Notes: a model not told the origin generated them from the letters alone. DNA of 32,401 bases from Collimonas silvisoli (GCF_018305005.1 NZ_JAGQEG010000067.1:1-32401); one strand, 5' to 3'. Counted from the first letter of the stretch, positions 1 to 8,918 are shown. Numbers and translations are program-made.

Positions 1-248
1 CGCCGATGCATTTTCACGTATCTGATACTGAAATTATATTAGACGACAGCCTTAGAGCTGTGGAGCGTGCAAAGGCAGCTGGCTGTGATGTTGCCCTGAC
101 GGTATGGCATGACGTGCCACATAATTTTCCGTTCGTTGACTACCTTGCTGAAGCAAAGGATTGTCGAACGGAGACTGTTACATTTATCAATCGCGTGGTA
201 GGTGCGGAAAGGGATCGTAATCACGCCAGGACAAGTCTGGCTAACTAG
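1..248 (+). CDS. alpha/beta hydrolase (esterase/lipase family), 3' end only
   Basis: This is the C-terminal part of an alpha/beta-hydrolase-fold enzyme; the reading frame is open to the left edge (the codon before the first Met is CCG, Pro), so the gene starts outside the window. About 81 residues are visible. The stretch FHVSDTEIILDDS resembles the strand and acidic-residue segment of the hormone-sensitive-lipase-like esterases, and WHDVPHNFP carries the probable catalytic histidine of the Ser-Asp/Glu-His triad. The nucleophile GDSAGG-type motif must lie upstream and cannot be seen. The natural substrate cannot be inferred. An insertion sequence begins about 95 bp after the stop codon but does not interrupt this gene. 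Family assignment is from recognisable motif order only. Confidence 0.7.
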   Translation, partial: PMHFHVSDTEIILDDSLRAVERAKAAGCDVALTVWHDVPHNFPFVDYLAEAKDCRTETVTFINRVVGAERDRNHARTSLAN

Positions 249-344
249 ACCTTGAGTGTCCGCTGTCTCGAGGTGTGAACGGCAGTTCAGGGTCGTTTCC
301 GGACGAGACGTCTTCCAGCGAATGCTTGGTCAGGTCTGAATGAA

Positions 345-357
345 ATGAACGCCTCCC
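345..357 (+). repeat. IS1111-group left subterminal inverted repeat
   Basis: The sequence ATGAACGCCTCCC is the exact reverse complement of 1838-1850. Bases adjacent on both sides do not continue the match, so the repeat is 13 bp. Confidence 0.85.
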
Positions 358-556
358 TCCTGATGCAAGCGAGCCGTGCCGAGTTACCCACCGCGCCGCC
401 CGCTCTTGCACTGTAGAGGGTGCGGCGAGCGATGCCGTGGATAACCCTGCTGGCAAGGGGGAGTTGGATAAGGGAGGCGGATCCTCACGGGCCGACGGCA
501 TCGAAGTGCCAAAAGGGGAAGAATGAAATCTTCACAGGCAAACCGGAGGATCCGTC

Positions 557-1585
557 ATGAATTCTACCAAAACCGTGGTTGGCGTGGATACCGCCCAACA
601 GGTATTTCAGGTGCATTGGGTGGATACAGAGACAGGTGAAGTGTTCAGCAAGCAGCTCAAGCGAGCCAGGTTTCTGGAGTACTTTGCGAACCTGGCGCCG
701 TGCCTGGTTGGCATGGAAGCCTGCGGCGGGTCGCAGCCCTGGGCGCGGCGCTTGCTGGAGATGGGGCACGAGGTCAAGTTGATGCCGGGCAAGGCCGTCA
801 AGGCCTTCGTGAGCGGCAACAAAAATGACGTCGCCGATGCGCGCGCAATCTGGCTGGCAGTGCAACAGCCAGGCGTGCGAGCGGTAGCGGTCAAGACCGA
901 AGCACAGCAGGCGGTGCTGGCATTACACCGGATGCGGCAGCAATTGGTGAAGTTTCGCACGATGCAAAGTAATGGCTTGCGTGGCTTGCTGACGGAATAC
1001 GGTGAAGTCATGGCGGTTGGACGTGCGGCGCTAAATAGAGGCATGAAGGATGCGTTGGCGCGGCTGGCGGAACGCTTGCCAGCGGTGTTGATTGATACGT
1101 TGCGTGAGCAGTGGGACATGCTGGGCAAACTCGACGAACAGATCGCGCAGATTGAGAAACGACTGCTGGCATGGATGAAGCAAGACAGGGCCAGCAAAAT
1201 GATTGCCCAGATTCCCGGTGTGGGCTTGCTGACGGCCACGGCCGCGGTGGCGACGATGGGCGACGCCAACACATTCAAGTCAGGGCGTGAGTTTGCCGCC
1301 TGGCTCGGGTTGGTGCCCGGACAGATCGGCACTAGCGGCAAGGTGAGATTACTGGGTATCAGCAAGCGTGGCGACACGTATTTACGAATGCTACTAATCC
1401 AAGGCGCGCGCAGCGTGCTGTGTCATGCGAAGGAATCGGGAGCATGGGTTGCACAAATACAGAAACGGCGACCTTCGAACGTAGTCGCGGTGGCGATGGC
1501 CAACAAAACGGCCAGAACGATATGGGCCATGTTGGCACATGACAGGCAGTACCAGAAGGATTACGTGAGCCTTAAACCAGCCTGA
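557..1585 (+). CDS. IS110-family (IS1111-group) DEDD transposase/recombinase
   Basis: This 342-residue protein catalyses RNA-guided excision and integration of its own insertion sequence. The N-terminal DEDD (RuvC-like) domain shows Asp11 in VGVDTA, Glu54 in GMEACGG and Asp91/Asp94 in NKNDVADA. A coiled-coil-like middle (about 115-210) links to the C-terminal transposase_20 domain, which begins near IPGVGLLTA (219-227) and carries SGKVRLLGISKRGD with Ser260 (possibly Ser269) as the likely nucleophilic serine. Length is normal for the family and no frameshift is seen, so the enzyme is probably functional. The ATG at 557 follows a clear GGAGG ribosome binding site about 8 bases upstream. A long antisense open frame across it is a shadow. 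Confidence 0.93.
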   Translation: MNSTKTVVGVDTAQQVFQVHWVDTETGEVFSKQLKRARFLEYFANLAPCLVGMEACGGSQPWARRLLEMGHEVKLMPGKAVKAFVSGNKNDVADARAIWLAVQQPGVRAVAVKTEAQQAVLALHRMRQQLVKFRTMQSNGLRGLLTEYGEVMAVGRAALNRGMKDALARLAERLPAVLIDTLREQWDMLGKLDEQIAQIEKRLLAWMKQDRASKMIAQIPGVGLLTATAAVATMGDANTFKSGREFAAWLGLVPGQIGTSGKVRLLGISKRGDTYLRMLLIQGARSVLCHAKESGAWVAQIQKRRPSNVVAVAMANKTARTIWAMLAHDRQYQKDYVSLKPA

Positions 1586-1855
1586 TTGGTTTTTGATTAC
1601 ATAGAAGATTCAATTTTTACACGTCAAAAGGTTGCGTAGGTAATTGAATGTGATGACAAAACAGGTCGGACCGGGACTCGCTAAACCTGATATTAGCTCA
1701 GAGCTTAAAGCTCGTAGTCTGAATGAGGTGTGAGTCAGCGGATTTCATCGAGGCCCGCAGTGTATCAGGCTGCAACAAGGCCGGATATAGAACTGCAGCC
1801 CATCCTGTTCATCAGCACACAAGAGAGCCTTGCAAACGGGAGGCGTTCATATAGA
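1586..1855 (+). ncRNA. candidate IS1111-type guide RNA (bridge RNA / seekRNA) in the right non-coding end
   Basis: IS110/IS1111 elements encode a structured guide RNA in their long non-coding end; in the IS1111 group that end lies 3' of the transposase. This 265-nt stretch has no credible ORF and contains short foldable segments (for example GGTC/GACC near 1660, GAGCT/AGCTC at 1701-1713, and GCAG/CTGC near 1760-1775). Bases 1717-1726 (GTCTGAATGA) are identical to 334-343, the DNA just outside the left inverted repeat, as expected of a target-guide segment. A shorter complementarity (1694-1699 with 1854-1859) could be the right-target guide but is only 6 bp. RNA ends are not determined; the region given is an envelope. 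Confidence 0.6.
1838..1850 (-). repeat. IS1111-group right subterminal inverted repeat
   Basis: The sequence GGGAGGCGTTCAT is a perfect 13-bp inverted copy of 345-357. It sits at the end of the non-coding segment downstream of the transposase. Confidence 0.85.
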
Positions 1856-1879
1856 GCTAGTACAGTTAATCCAAGCATC

Positions 1880-1911
1880 AAAATGGCTGGAAGCCCAATG
1901 CTTCCAGCCAT
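1880..1911 (-). terminator. Rho-independent terminator of the Lrp-family gene
   Basis: A perfect 12-bp stem (1883-1894 with 1900-1911) has a 5-nt loop. Read on the minus strand it is followed by a short TTTT tract (1880-1883). It lies about 50 bp beyond the stop codon of the Lrp-type regulator. The U tract is short, so efficiency is uncertain. Confidence 0.65.
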
Positions 1912-1958
1912 CCATATAAATCGAAGCAGTCATCAGCACGCACCGGCGCTGCTTTGCA

Positions 1959-2426
1959 TCAAAGATACTCCATCTCAATCGGCAAGCTCGACAGCGGTTT
2001 GACTTCTTCCAGGCAAATCATAGAGCGCACGCCGGCCACGCCCGGCACCTGCATCAATCTGTCGGTCAGGAAATGCGACAGGCTTTTCAAGTCGTGCGAG
2101 ACCACTTTGAGCATATAGTCGAAGTCGCCTGAAATCGTGAAGCATTCGATGATCTCCGGAAAGGCTTTGATTACTTTCTCGACTTCGCGCACCTGCTTGA
2201 ACTGATCGCGATCCAGCGACAACGCGACGAAAGCCACCACGCCCAAGCCGACTGCCGACGGCGCCACCAGCGCCGCATAACGGCGAATTACCCCCTGCTC
2301 TTCCAACGCCCTGACCCTGCGCAAGCATTGCGGCGCCGAAAGATGAATGCTTTCACCGAGCTCGACATTGCTGGTCCGGCCGTCTTCTTGCAGCAATTCG
2401 AGAATTTTTTTATCGATCTTATCCAT
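1959..2426 (-). CDS. Lrp/AsnC-family transcriptional regulator
   Basis: A 155-residue regulator with an N-terminal winged/helix-turn-helix (DKIDKKILELLQEDGR ... LSAPQCLRRVRALEEQGVI, about 2-50) and a C-terminal RAM/ligand-binding domain (about 65-150), including the family hallmark segment GDFDYMLKV. Lrp/AsnC proteins form octameric discs and respond to amino acids. Divergent from ornithine cyclodeaminase with about 136 bp between the starts, it most likely controls that catabolic pair in response to arginine, ornithine or a related amino acid (inference from position). The Met beginning MDKIDKK is preferred because it gives the usual family N-terminus; two more in-frame ATGs and a TTG lie up to 42 bp upstream. 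Confidence 0.9.
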   Translation of the reverse strand: MDKIDKKILELLQEDGRTSNVELGESIHLSAPQCLRRVRALEEQGVIRRYAALVAPSAVGLGVVAFVALSLDRDQFKQVREVEKVIKAFPEIIECFTISGDFDYMLKVVSHDLKSLSHFLTDRLMQVPGVAGVRSMICLEEVKPLSSLPIEMEYL

Positions 2427-2468
2427 GATGTTTTCCATTTCCATGCAATAAAGCTGCGTATTTCCCAT

Positions 2469-2562
2469 CTAATCTACACAATAACGAACGCATATTTCTA
2501 GTATTTATATGTAAAATTTCCTGCATCGAAATCAACCAAGGCTACCTCAAGCACTATCGATC
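2469..2562. promoter_or_regulatory. divergent promoter region between the Lrp-type gene and ocd
   Basis: This AT-rich spacer separates two divergent genes and must hold both promoters. An imperfect dyad around 2491-2511 (CATAT...ATATG) is a possible Lrp-type site, but the match is weak. No unambiguous -35/-10 pair is called. Confidence 0.4.
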
Positions 2563-3630
2563 ATGGTCAAATACATCGGAATTCACGAACTGCAAACCTT
2601 TCTCGCCAGCAATCCTGTCGAGCACGTCATCGAGTCCATCGCGGCTTATATCGAGGAGGATTACCTGCGCTGGTCGCATTTTGAAAAAACTGCGCGGCTG
2701 GCCAGCCATTCCGCGGTCGGCGTAATCGAGCTGATGCCGATTTCCGACGGCAATCTATATTCCTTCAAATACGTCAACGGCCATCCGCAAAACACCAACG
2801 ATGGCTTGATGACCGTCACCGCTTTCGGCGTACTGGCCGACGTCAACACCGGTTATCCGCACCTGCTTAGCGAATTGACACTGACCACCGCGTTGCGCAC
2901 CGCAGCGACTTCGCTGCTGGCAGCACGTCATATGGCGCGCAAAGACAGCCGCTCGATGGCGCTGATCGGCAACGGCGCGCAAAGCGAATTCCAGGCAATC
3001 GCCTTCCACCGCTTGCTCGGCATCAATGAATTGCGCGTATTCGATGTAGATCCGTCCGCCACGCAAAAGCTGTGCCACAATCTGGCCGCCTATGCTGATA
3101 GCGGCTTGCGGATTGTCCGCGCCAACAGCATTGCCAAAGCGGTGCGTGGCGCCGATATCGTCACAACCGTGACGGCCGACAAACGTAACGCGGTGATCCT
3201 GACGTCGGACATGATTGAACCCGGCATGCATTTGAACGCGGTGGGCGGGGATTGCCCGGGTAAAACGGAGTTGCACCAGGATGTCTTGAAGATGGCGCGC
3301 GTGATTGTCGAATTTGAGCCGCAATCGCGCATCGAGGGTGAGTTGCAGCAGATGCCGGCGGATTTCCCGGTGACGGAATTCTGGCAAGTCTTGTCCGGCG
3401 CCGCTAGTGGCCGCGACTCGGCCGAAGAAGTCACCGTGTTCGATTCTGTCGGTTTTGCGCTGGAAGATTTTTCCGCATTGCGGTATCTTGACCAACAATT
3501 GGGCGATGACTACGTACAAACGATCGATCTGATCCCGCAACTGGCCGATCCGAAAGATTTGTATGGCGCGGCAATCGCAGGGATTCCGGTGCAACCGAGC
3601 CGGTCGGCGATAGACGTGGTGCTCGCCTGA
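2563..3630 (+). CDS. ocd: ornithine cyclodeaminase
   Basis: A 355-residue member of the ornithine cyclodeaminase/mu-crystallin family that converts L-ornithine to L-proline plus ammonia using bound NAD. The residues characterised in the Pseudomonas putida enzyme are present at matching positions: Arg45, Glu56 (VIELMP), Lys69 (YSFKYVNG), Arg112 (LRTAATS) and the catalytic Asp at 230 (GGDCPGKTEL). The Rossmann nucleotide-binding loop is GNGAQ (136-140). These matches separate it from alanine dehydrogenase or lysine cyclodeaminase relatives, although some lysine activity cannot be excluded. It is followed 44 bp later by arginase, making an arginine to ornithine to proline route. The ribosome binding site is weak. 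Confidence 0.93.
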   Translation: MVKYIGIHELQTFLASNPVEHVIESIAAYIEEDYLRWSHFEKTARLASHSAVGVIELMPISDGNLYSFKYVNGHPQNTNDGLMTVTAFGVLADVNTGYPHLLSELTLTTALRTAATSLLAARHMARKDSRSMALIGNGAQSEFQAIAFHRLLGINELRVFDVDPSATQKLCHNLAAYADSGLRIVRANSIAKAVRGADIVTTVTADKRNAVILTSDMIEPGMHLNAVGGDCPGKTELHQDVLKMARVIVEFEPQSRIEGELQQMPADFPVTEFWQVLSGAASGRDSAEEVTVFDSVGFALEDFSALRYLDQQLGDDYVQTIDLIPQLADPKDLYGAAIAGIPVQPSRSAIDVVLA

Positions 3631-3674
3631 CCAGGCAACAAGTATCAAGAAAAACGATTAAGCATGGGATTTTG

Positions 3675-4586
3675 ATGAAGACAATCAGATTGATCGGCGC
3701 CCCGAGCGACATCGGCGCCAGCCGGCGCGGCGCCTCGATGGGACCGGAAGCCATGAGAGTGGCGAACCTGCAGCAGGCGCTGCAGCAGCACGGCTTGCAG
3801 GTCAACGATGCAGGCAACCTGAGCGGCCCGGCCAATCCGCAACTGCCGCCGGTCGACGGCTTTCGCCATCTGGCCGAGGTCAGCGCATGGAACCGCAGCA
3901 TCCATGAGGCGGTGCTGAGTTCCCTGCGCGACAGCCAGCTGCCGGTCTTGCTGGGCGGCGACCATGCGCTGGCAATCGGCTCGATCGCCGCGGTGGCCCA
4001 GCATTGCCGGGAGACCGGCAAGAAACTGATCGTGCTGTGGCTGGATGCACATGGCGACGCCAATACCAGCGCCTCGACGCCGACCGGCAACATCCACGGC
4101 ATGCCGGTAGCCTGCCTGTTGGGGCGCGGCCCGCAGCAACTGGTCAGCATCGGCGGCCAGGTGCCGGCACTGGAGCCGGAAGTGATACGGCAAATCGGCA
4201 TACGCAGTGTCGACCGTGAAGAAAAGCAACATATGCACGAGCTGGGCTTGAAGGTGTTCGACATGCGCTACATCGACGAACACGGCATGCGCCTTACGAT
4301 GGAGCAGGCGCTGGCGCAAATCGACGAACATACCCATCTGCACGTAAGCTTCGACATCGATTTTCTCGACCCATCGTTTGCGCCTGGCGTCGGCACGGCG
4401 GTACCCGGCGGCCCGACCTATCGCGAAACCCAGTTGTGCATGGAAATGATCGCCGATACCGGACGCCTGGCGTCGCTCGACATCATGGAATTGAATCCGG
4501 CATGCGATGTGCGCAACCAGACCGCTGAACTGGTGGTGGAACTGGTCGAAAGCCTGTTCGGCAAATCGACCCTGATCCGCGGCTGA
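3675..4586 (+). CDS. rocF: arginase
   Basis: A 303-residue binuclear-manganese ureohydrolase that hydrolyses L-arginine to L-ornithine and urea. The metal ligands are all visible: His97 in GGDHALAIGS, Asp124-His126-Asp128 in DAHGDANT, and Asp228/Asp230 in SFDIDFLDP. His141 (NIHGMP) and Glu272 (MELNP) are the expected active-site residues. The NIHGMP and DPSFAPGVGTAVPGG segments favour arginase over agmatinase. The ATG at 3675 is chosen; a TTG sits one codon earlier, and GGGA about 8 bases upstream could serve as the ribosome binding site. It lies 44 bp after ocd in the same direction and is probably co-transcribed. No urease genes are in the window. Confidence 0.93.
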   Translation: MKTIRLIGAPSDIGASRRGASMGPEAMRVANLQQALQQHGLQVNDAGNLSGPANPQLPPVDGFRHLAEVSAWNRSIHEAVLSSLRDSQLPVLLGGDHALAIGSIAAVAQHCRETGKKLIVLWLDAHGDANTSASTPTGNIHGMPVACLLGRGPQQLVSIGGQVPALEPEVIRQIGIRSVDREEKQHMHELGLKVFDMRYIDEHGMRLTMEQALAQIDEHTHLHVSFDIDFLDPSFAPGVGTAVPGGPTYRETQLCMEMIADTGRLASLDIMELNPACDVRNQTAELVVELVESLFGKSTLIRG

Positions 4587-4656
4587 ATCGATTGGCAGGC
4601 TTATCCGACGACAAGCACGAAGCGCCCGATTTTTTTCGATTCATCAACTGCGTAAT

Positions 4657-4682
4657 ATAGTCACACCCGATAGTCACACGCG
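4657..4682 (+). repeat. tandem 13-bp direct repeat upstream of the amino-acid binding protein gene
   Basis: ATAGTCACACCCG (4657-4669) is followed directly by ATAGTCACACGCG (4670-4682), with one mismatch. It lies 55 to 80 bp upstream of the binding-protein start, a position suited to a promoter or activator site. No known regulator is recognised. Confidence 0.5.
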
Positions 4683-4737
4683 ATATACACATCTAATTAA
4701 AACATTTAGCACATTTCATCAACCCGGGAGAAGCACC

Positions 4738-5517
4738 ATGTCGTTCAAGAAATTTGCCTTGCTTGCCAGCAGCGTTCTGGCCTTTGCGTTGCCAGCCGTT
4801 GCGGCGCACGCCGCCGATCAAACCTATGTCGTCGGCGCCGGCGGCACCTACCGCCCGTTCGAATTCGAGACAGCGAAGAAGGAGCTGGTCGGCTTCGACA
4901 TCGACATCATCAAGGCAGTCAGCAAGGCTTCCGGCTTCAACATCAAGCTGGTCAGCACGCCTTGGGAAGGCATCTTCGCCACCGTCAACCAGGGCGACCG
5001 CGACATCCTGATTTCCGGCATCACGATTACCGACAAGCGCAAGGAGATGGTCGATTTTTCCCTGCCGTATTTCCCTGCCGACCAAGTAATCATCGTCGGC
5101 GACGGGCCGAAGGTGAGCGGCTTGGCCGATTTGAAGAAACTGCAGGTCGGCGTGGTCAATTCCAGCACCGGCGACATCGTCGTCTCGGAAGAGATCGGCA
5201 AGAACAATGTGGCGATTCACCGCTTCGACAATACGCCGCTGATGCTGGAGGAACTGTATCGCGGCGGCGTCGATGCGGCGGTCGGCGATGTCGGCGTGAT
5301 CAAGTTCTACATCAAGAGCCATCCGGAAAAGAAATTCAAGGTGGTCGGCGACAACAAGTTTACGCGCCAGTATTTCGGTATGGCGGTGCAAAAGGGTAAC
5401 AAGGCGCTGCTCGACAAGATCAACGCCGGTCTGAAGAAAATCGTTGCCGACGGCTCTTACGCCAAGATCTACAAGGAGTGGTTTGACGATAATGTGCCAA
5501 CGCTGCCGTTGCAATAA
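4738..5517 (+). CDS. polar amino-acid ABC transporter substrate-binding protein
   Basis: A 259-residue periplasmic binding protein of the SBP_bac_3 (HisJ/ArgT/GlnH) family. It has a Sec signal peptide (hydrophobic core 6-22, cleavage likely after AHA at residue 25) and then the two-lobed fold with typical segments YRPFEFE, LVGFDIDIIKAV, WEGIFATVNQG and DILISGITITDKRK. It captures an amino acid and delivers it to the permease encoded 37 bp downstream. The position next to arginase and ornithine cyclodeaminase suggests a basic amino acid such as arginine or ornithine, but specificity cannot be read from the sequence alone. A good GGGAGA ribosome binding site precedes the ATG. Confidence 0.9.
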   Translation: MSFKKFALLASSVLAFALPAVAAHAADQTYVVGAGGTYRPFEFETAKKELVGFDIDIIKAVSKASGFNIKLVSTPWEGIFATVNQGDRDILISGITITDKRKEMVDFSLPYFPADQVIIVGDGPKVSGLADLKKLQVGVVNSSTGDIVVSEEIGKNNVAIHRFDNTPLMLEELYRGGVDAAVGDVGVIKFYIKSHPEKKFKVVGDNKFTRQYFGMAVQKGNKALLDKINAGLKKIVADGSYAKIYKEWFDDNVPTLPLQ

Positions 5518-5554
5518 TCCGCGCAAGATCTGATTTCTCTACACGGATTACATT

Positions 5555-6303
5555 ATGCTTTCTTCATTCCACTGGCAAATCATTGACGAGTACCTGCCTT
5601 TGTTCCTCGAAGGTACCTGGATGACGCTGAAGGCTGCGGTCATTTGCGTGATCGCCGGCACCTTGCTGGGTCTGGTGCTGGGCGTCGGCCGTCTGGCCGA
5701 AGCGCGGCATGGGTTTTATAAATATTTCCTGCGTTACGCGGTGCAGCTGCCGGTGCGTTTCTATGTCAGCTTTTTTCGCGGCACGCCGCTGTTCGTGCAA
5801 ATCCTGCTGATCCATTTCGCTTTGATGCCGTTATTGATCAATCCGAGCGGCGGCTGGATCGTCAGCGGCGACCTGGCGCGGGAGATCCGTTCGCAATACG
5901 GCGCTTTCCTGTCGGCGGTGCTGGCGATTTCGCTCAATTCCGGCGCCTACGTATCGGAAATTTTCCGGGCCGGCATCCAGTCGATCGATCGCGGCCAAAG
6001 CGAAGCGTCGCGTTCGTTGGGGATGAACTATCTGCAGACCTTGCGCAAGGTGGTGTTGCCGCAGGCGTTCCGGCGCATGCTGCCGCCGCTGGGCAACAAC
6101 GCGATCGCCATCGTCAAGGATTCGTCGCTGGCCTCGGCCATCGGCCTGGCTGAACTGGCTTACGCCGCACGCACGGTCTCCGGCGCCTATGCGCGCTATT
6201 GGGAGCCGTATTTGACGATTTCGCTGATTTATTGGGGCATCACCTTGCTTCTGTCGGCGTTCGTCGAGCATCTTGAGAAAAGATATGGCAAGGGTGACGC
6301 ACG

Positions 6304-6307
<4 letters not shown>
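5555..6307 (+). CDS. polar amino-acid ABC transporter permease (HisM/GlnP type)
   Basis: A 250-residue inner-membrane permease of the His/Glu/Gln/Arg subfamily. Hydrophobic segments include about 20-45, 70-95, 130-150 and 215-235. The cytoplasmic EAA coupling loop is [35 protein letters not shown] (shown in two parts: [12 protein letters not shown], then [16 protein letters not shown]), which docks to the ATPase. Only one permease gene is present, so the channel is probably a homodimer. Its stop codon overlaps the GTG start of the ATPase gene by 4 bp, indicating translational coupling. Confidence 0.92.
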
Positions 6308-7029
<722 letters not shown>

Positions 7030-7048
7030 TTCCTGTAGATGGATGTTC

Positions 7049-7087
7049 GCCGTCGCTGCGCATGCGGACAGCAGCGACGGCATTTTT
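7049..7087 (+). terminator. Rho-independent terminator after the amino-acid ABC operon
   Basis: A perfect 11-bp GC-rich stem (7049-7059 with 7071-7081) has an 11-nt loop and is followed by A and five Ts (7083-7087). It separates the transporter operon from argH. Confidence 0.88.
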
Positions 7088-7143
7088 CGCTTATTTTCAC
7101 TGATGCCCAACCCACGATTCAATCCCCGGTTCAATACTCAATC

Positions 7144-8538
7144 ATGACAGCACAACTCTCCAAAAAAGGCGAAGCCTGGTCGGCTCGTTTTTCCGAACCG
7201 GTCTCCGATCTGGTCAAACGCTACACCGCCTCGGTCTTTTTCGACAAACGCCTGGCCGCAGTCGACATCCAAGGCTCGCTGGCCCATGCCGAGATGCTGG
7301 CATATCAAAAAATCATCAGCGCTGAAGATTACGCGGCGATCCAGCAAGGCATGAGCCAGATCCAAAGCGAAATCGCCGGCGGCAAGTTCGAATGGCTGCT
7401 GGATCTGGAAGATGTCCACCTGAACATCGAAAAACGCCTGACCGAACTGGTCGGCGACGCCGGAAAACGGCTGCATACCGGCCGCTCGCGCAACGATCAG
7501 GTCGCAACAGACATCCGCCTCTATCTGCGCGGCGCCATCGACGACATCAGCGGCTTGCTGCGCGAACTGCGCCTGGCGCTGCTGGATCTGGCGGAGCAAC
7601 ACGCCGACACCATCCTGCCCGGCTTCACCCACATGCAAGTCGCGCAGCCGATCACTTTCGGCCATCACGTCTTGGCGTATGTGGAGATGTTCGGCCGCGA
7701 CGCCGAACGCATGCAGGATTGCCGCAAGCGCATCAACCGCCTGCCGCTGGGCGCCGCCGCCCTGGCCGGCACCACCTTCCCGATTGACCGCCAGCGCGTG
7801 GCGACCACCCTCGGCTTCGACGACGTCTGCCGCAACTCGCTGGATGCGGTTTCGGACCGCGACTTCGCGATTGAATTCTGCGCCGCCGCCGCGCTGGTGA
7901 TGACCCACATCTCGCGCATGTCGGAAGAACTGGTGATCTGGATGAGCCCACGGATCGGCTTCATCGACATCGCCGACCGTTTCTGCACCGGCTCCTCGAT
8001 CATGCCGCAAAAGAAAAACCCCGACGTGCCGGAACTGGCGCGCGGCAAGACCGGCCGCGTCAACGGCCATCTGATCGCCCTGCTGACCCTGATGAAAGGC
8101 CAGCCGCTGGCCTACAACAAGGACAACCAGGAAGACAAGGAACCCTTGTTCGACACCGTCGATACCTTGACCGATACGCTGCGCATCTTCGCCGACATGG
8201 CGCGCGGCATCACGGTCAAGCCGGAAGCGATGCGCGCCGCCGCCCTGCAAGGCTACGCCACCGCGACCGATCTGGCCGATTACCTGGTCAAGAAAGGTCT
8301 GCCCTTCCGCGACGCCCACGAAGCCGTGGCGCACGCCGTGCGCAGCTGCGTCGACCAGGCTTGCGACCTCAGCGATTTGTCGCTGGACCAGCTGCGCGCA
8401 TTCTCGCCCTTGATCGACGACGATATTTTCCTGGTGCTGACGCTCGAAGGTTCGGTGGCGGCCCGCGATCATATCGGCGGCACCGCACCGCGCCAGGTGC
8501 GCCTGGCGATCCAGCATTTGCGGCAGCAACTGGCCTGA
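7144..8538 (+). CDS. argH: argininosuccinate lyase
   Basis: A 464-residue enzyme of the fumarase/aspartase superfamily that splits argininosuccinate into arginine and fumarate, the last step of arginine biosynthesis. It shows HTGRSRNDQ (111-119), the catalytic-histidine segment FTHMQVAQP (161-169) and the superfamily signature [12 protein letters not shown] (283-294) with the mobile-loop serine. The frame is open further upstream through the terminator, but the ATG at 7144 gives the normal family length and N-terminus ([13 protein letters not shown]). It lies near arginine catabolic genes but has its own transcription unit. A long antisense frame across the gene is an artefact of GC-rich codon usage. 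Confidence 0.95.
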   Translation: MTAQLSKKGEAWSARFSEPVSDLVKRYTASVFFDKRLAAVDIQGSLAHAEMLAYQKIISAEDYAAIQQGMSQIQSEIAGGKFEWLLDLEDVHLNIEKRLTELVGDAGKRLHTGRSRNDQVATDIRLYLRGAIDDISGLLRELRLALLDLAEQHADTILPGFTHMQVAQPITFGHHVLAYVEMFGRDAERMQDCRKRINRLPLGAAALAGTTFPIDRQRVATTLGFDDVCRNSLDAVSDRDFAIEFCAAAALVMTHISRMSEELVIWMSPRIGFIDIADRFCTGSSIMPQKKNPDVPELARGKTGRVNGHLIALLTLMKGQPLAYNKDNQEDKEPLFDTVDTLTDTLRIFADMARGITVKPEAMRAAALQGYATATDLADYLVKKGLPFRDAHEAVAHAVRSCVDQACDLSDLSLDQLRAFSPLIDDDIFLVLTLEGSVAARDHIGGTAPRQVRLAIQHLRQQLA

Positions 8539-8918
8539 TTCAAACCTCAAGACGGTGGGAAGCGCAATGCTTTCCACCATGCAGAATCGGCATAAGGTCG
8601 GCAGCGCAAAGCCAGAACGCCGGGTATAATTGCCAAAAACCGCGCAATACCTCTCCATAATCGACCAACAGTCGCAACATCCCCGCGTAAAACATCCGCT
8701 TTACCTGGCCTGTGAGTAGTGGGCGCGCCAGGAATTTCAGACCGAAAATCCCTTATACTTTGTTCACTTTTGGTGCGCCCACCCAGCGTGCACCAAAATA
8801 AAAACGCTAGCTGATTTCTTACTTCATAATGCCTTTGGCCGCAGTCGCGTCAATACGTCGCTGCATATCTGATGATGTAGGAAATCGCTCAAAAAACGGT
8901 CTCTTGGAGGATATAGAA
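8539..8918 (+). promoter_or_regulatory. argH-livJ intergenic region with inverted-repeat promoter region
   Basis: This 380-bp gap holds a hairpin just after argH and, nearer livJ, a possible -10 box TATACT (8754-8759). The box is bracketed by an inverted repeat whose arms are 8719-8730 and 8771-8782 (GTGGGCGCGCCA against TGGTGCGCCCAC, one mismatch, centres 52 bp apart). The right arm can alternatively pair with 8790-8795 (TGGTGC/GCACCA). No convincing -35 is seen. The region likely carries the liv operon promoter; regulation by a looping repressor or an RNA leader structure is inference. Confidence 0.45.
8554..8578 (+). terminator. possible argH terminator hairpin
   Basis: A 10-bp stem (8554-8563 with 8569-8578, one G-T pair) has the loop GCAAT and starts 15 bp after the argH stop codon. 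It has no T tract on the plus strand, so it may only be a 3' stabilising hairpin. Confidence 0.45.

Larger units (their letters stand above)
343..1855 (+). mobile_element. IS110-family (IS1111-group) insertion sequence, about 1.5 kb
   Basis: A complete-looking element. It consists of a left inverted repeat at 345-357, a DEDD transposase at 557-1585, a roughly 250-nt non-coding right segment, and a right inverted repeat at 1838-1850 that is a perfect 13-bp reverse complement of the left one (ATGAACGCCTCCC). No target-site duplication is apparent, as expected for this family, which recombines through a double-stranded circular intermediate. IS1111-group repeats are subterminal, so the exact ends lie a few bases outside the repeats and the boundaries given are approximate. 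The long non-coding end on the 3' side of the transposase is the IS1111 arrangement; the IS110 group has it 5'. Confidence 0.85.

Noticed and set aside
607-1377. A 256-codon minus-strand frame antisense to the transposase.
   Set aside because: No recognisable motifs and full overlap with the DEDD transposase.
1730-2002. A 90-codon plus-strand frame spanning the IS right end.
   Set aside because: It crosses the candidate guide RNA, the right inverted repeat and the Lrp terminator; no protein family is visible.
4587-4640. A terminator after arginase suggested by a run of seven Ts near 4630.
   Set aside because: No stable stem immediately precedes the T-run, so it was not called.
7030-7143. 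argH as the last gene of the amino-acid transporter operon, or with an N-terminal extension starting at 7039.
   Set aside because: A strong Rho-independent terminator lies between them, and the extension would be translated from that terminator; the ATG at 7144 gives normal family length.
7138-8658. A 506-codon minus-strand open frame over argH.
   Set aside because: It lies entirely antisense to an unmistakable argH, has biased low-complexity composition (Gln/Ala/Gly/Asp) and is a shadow of GC-rich codon usage.
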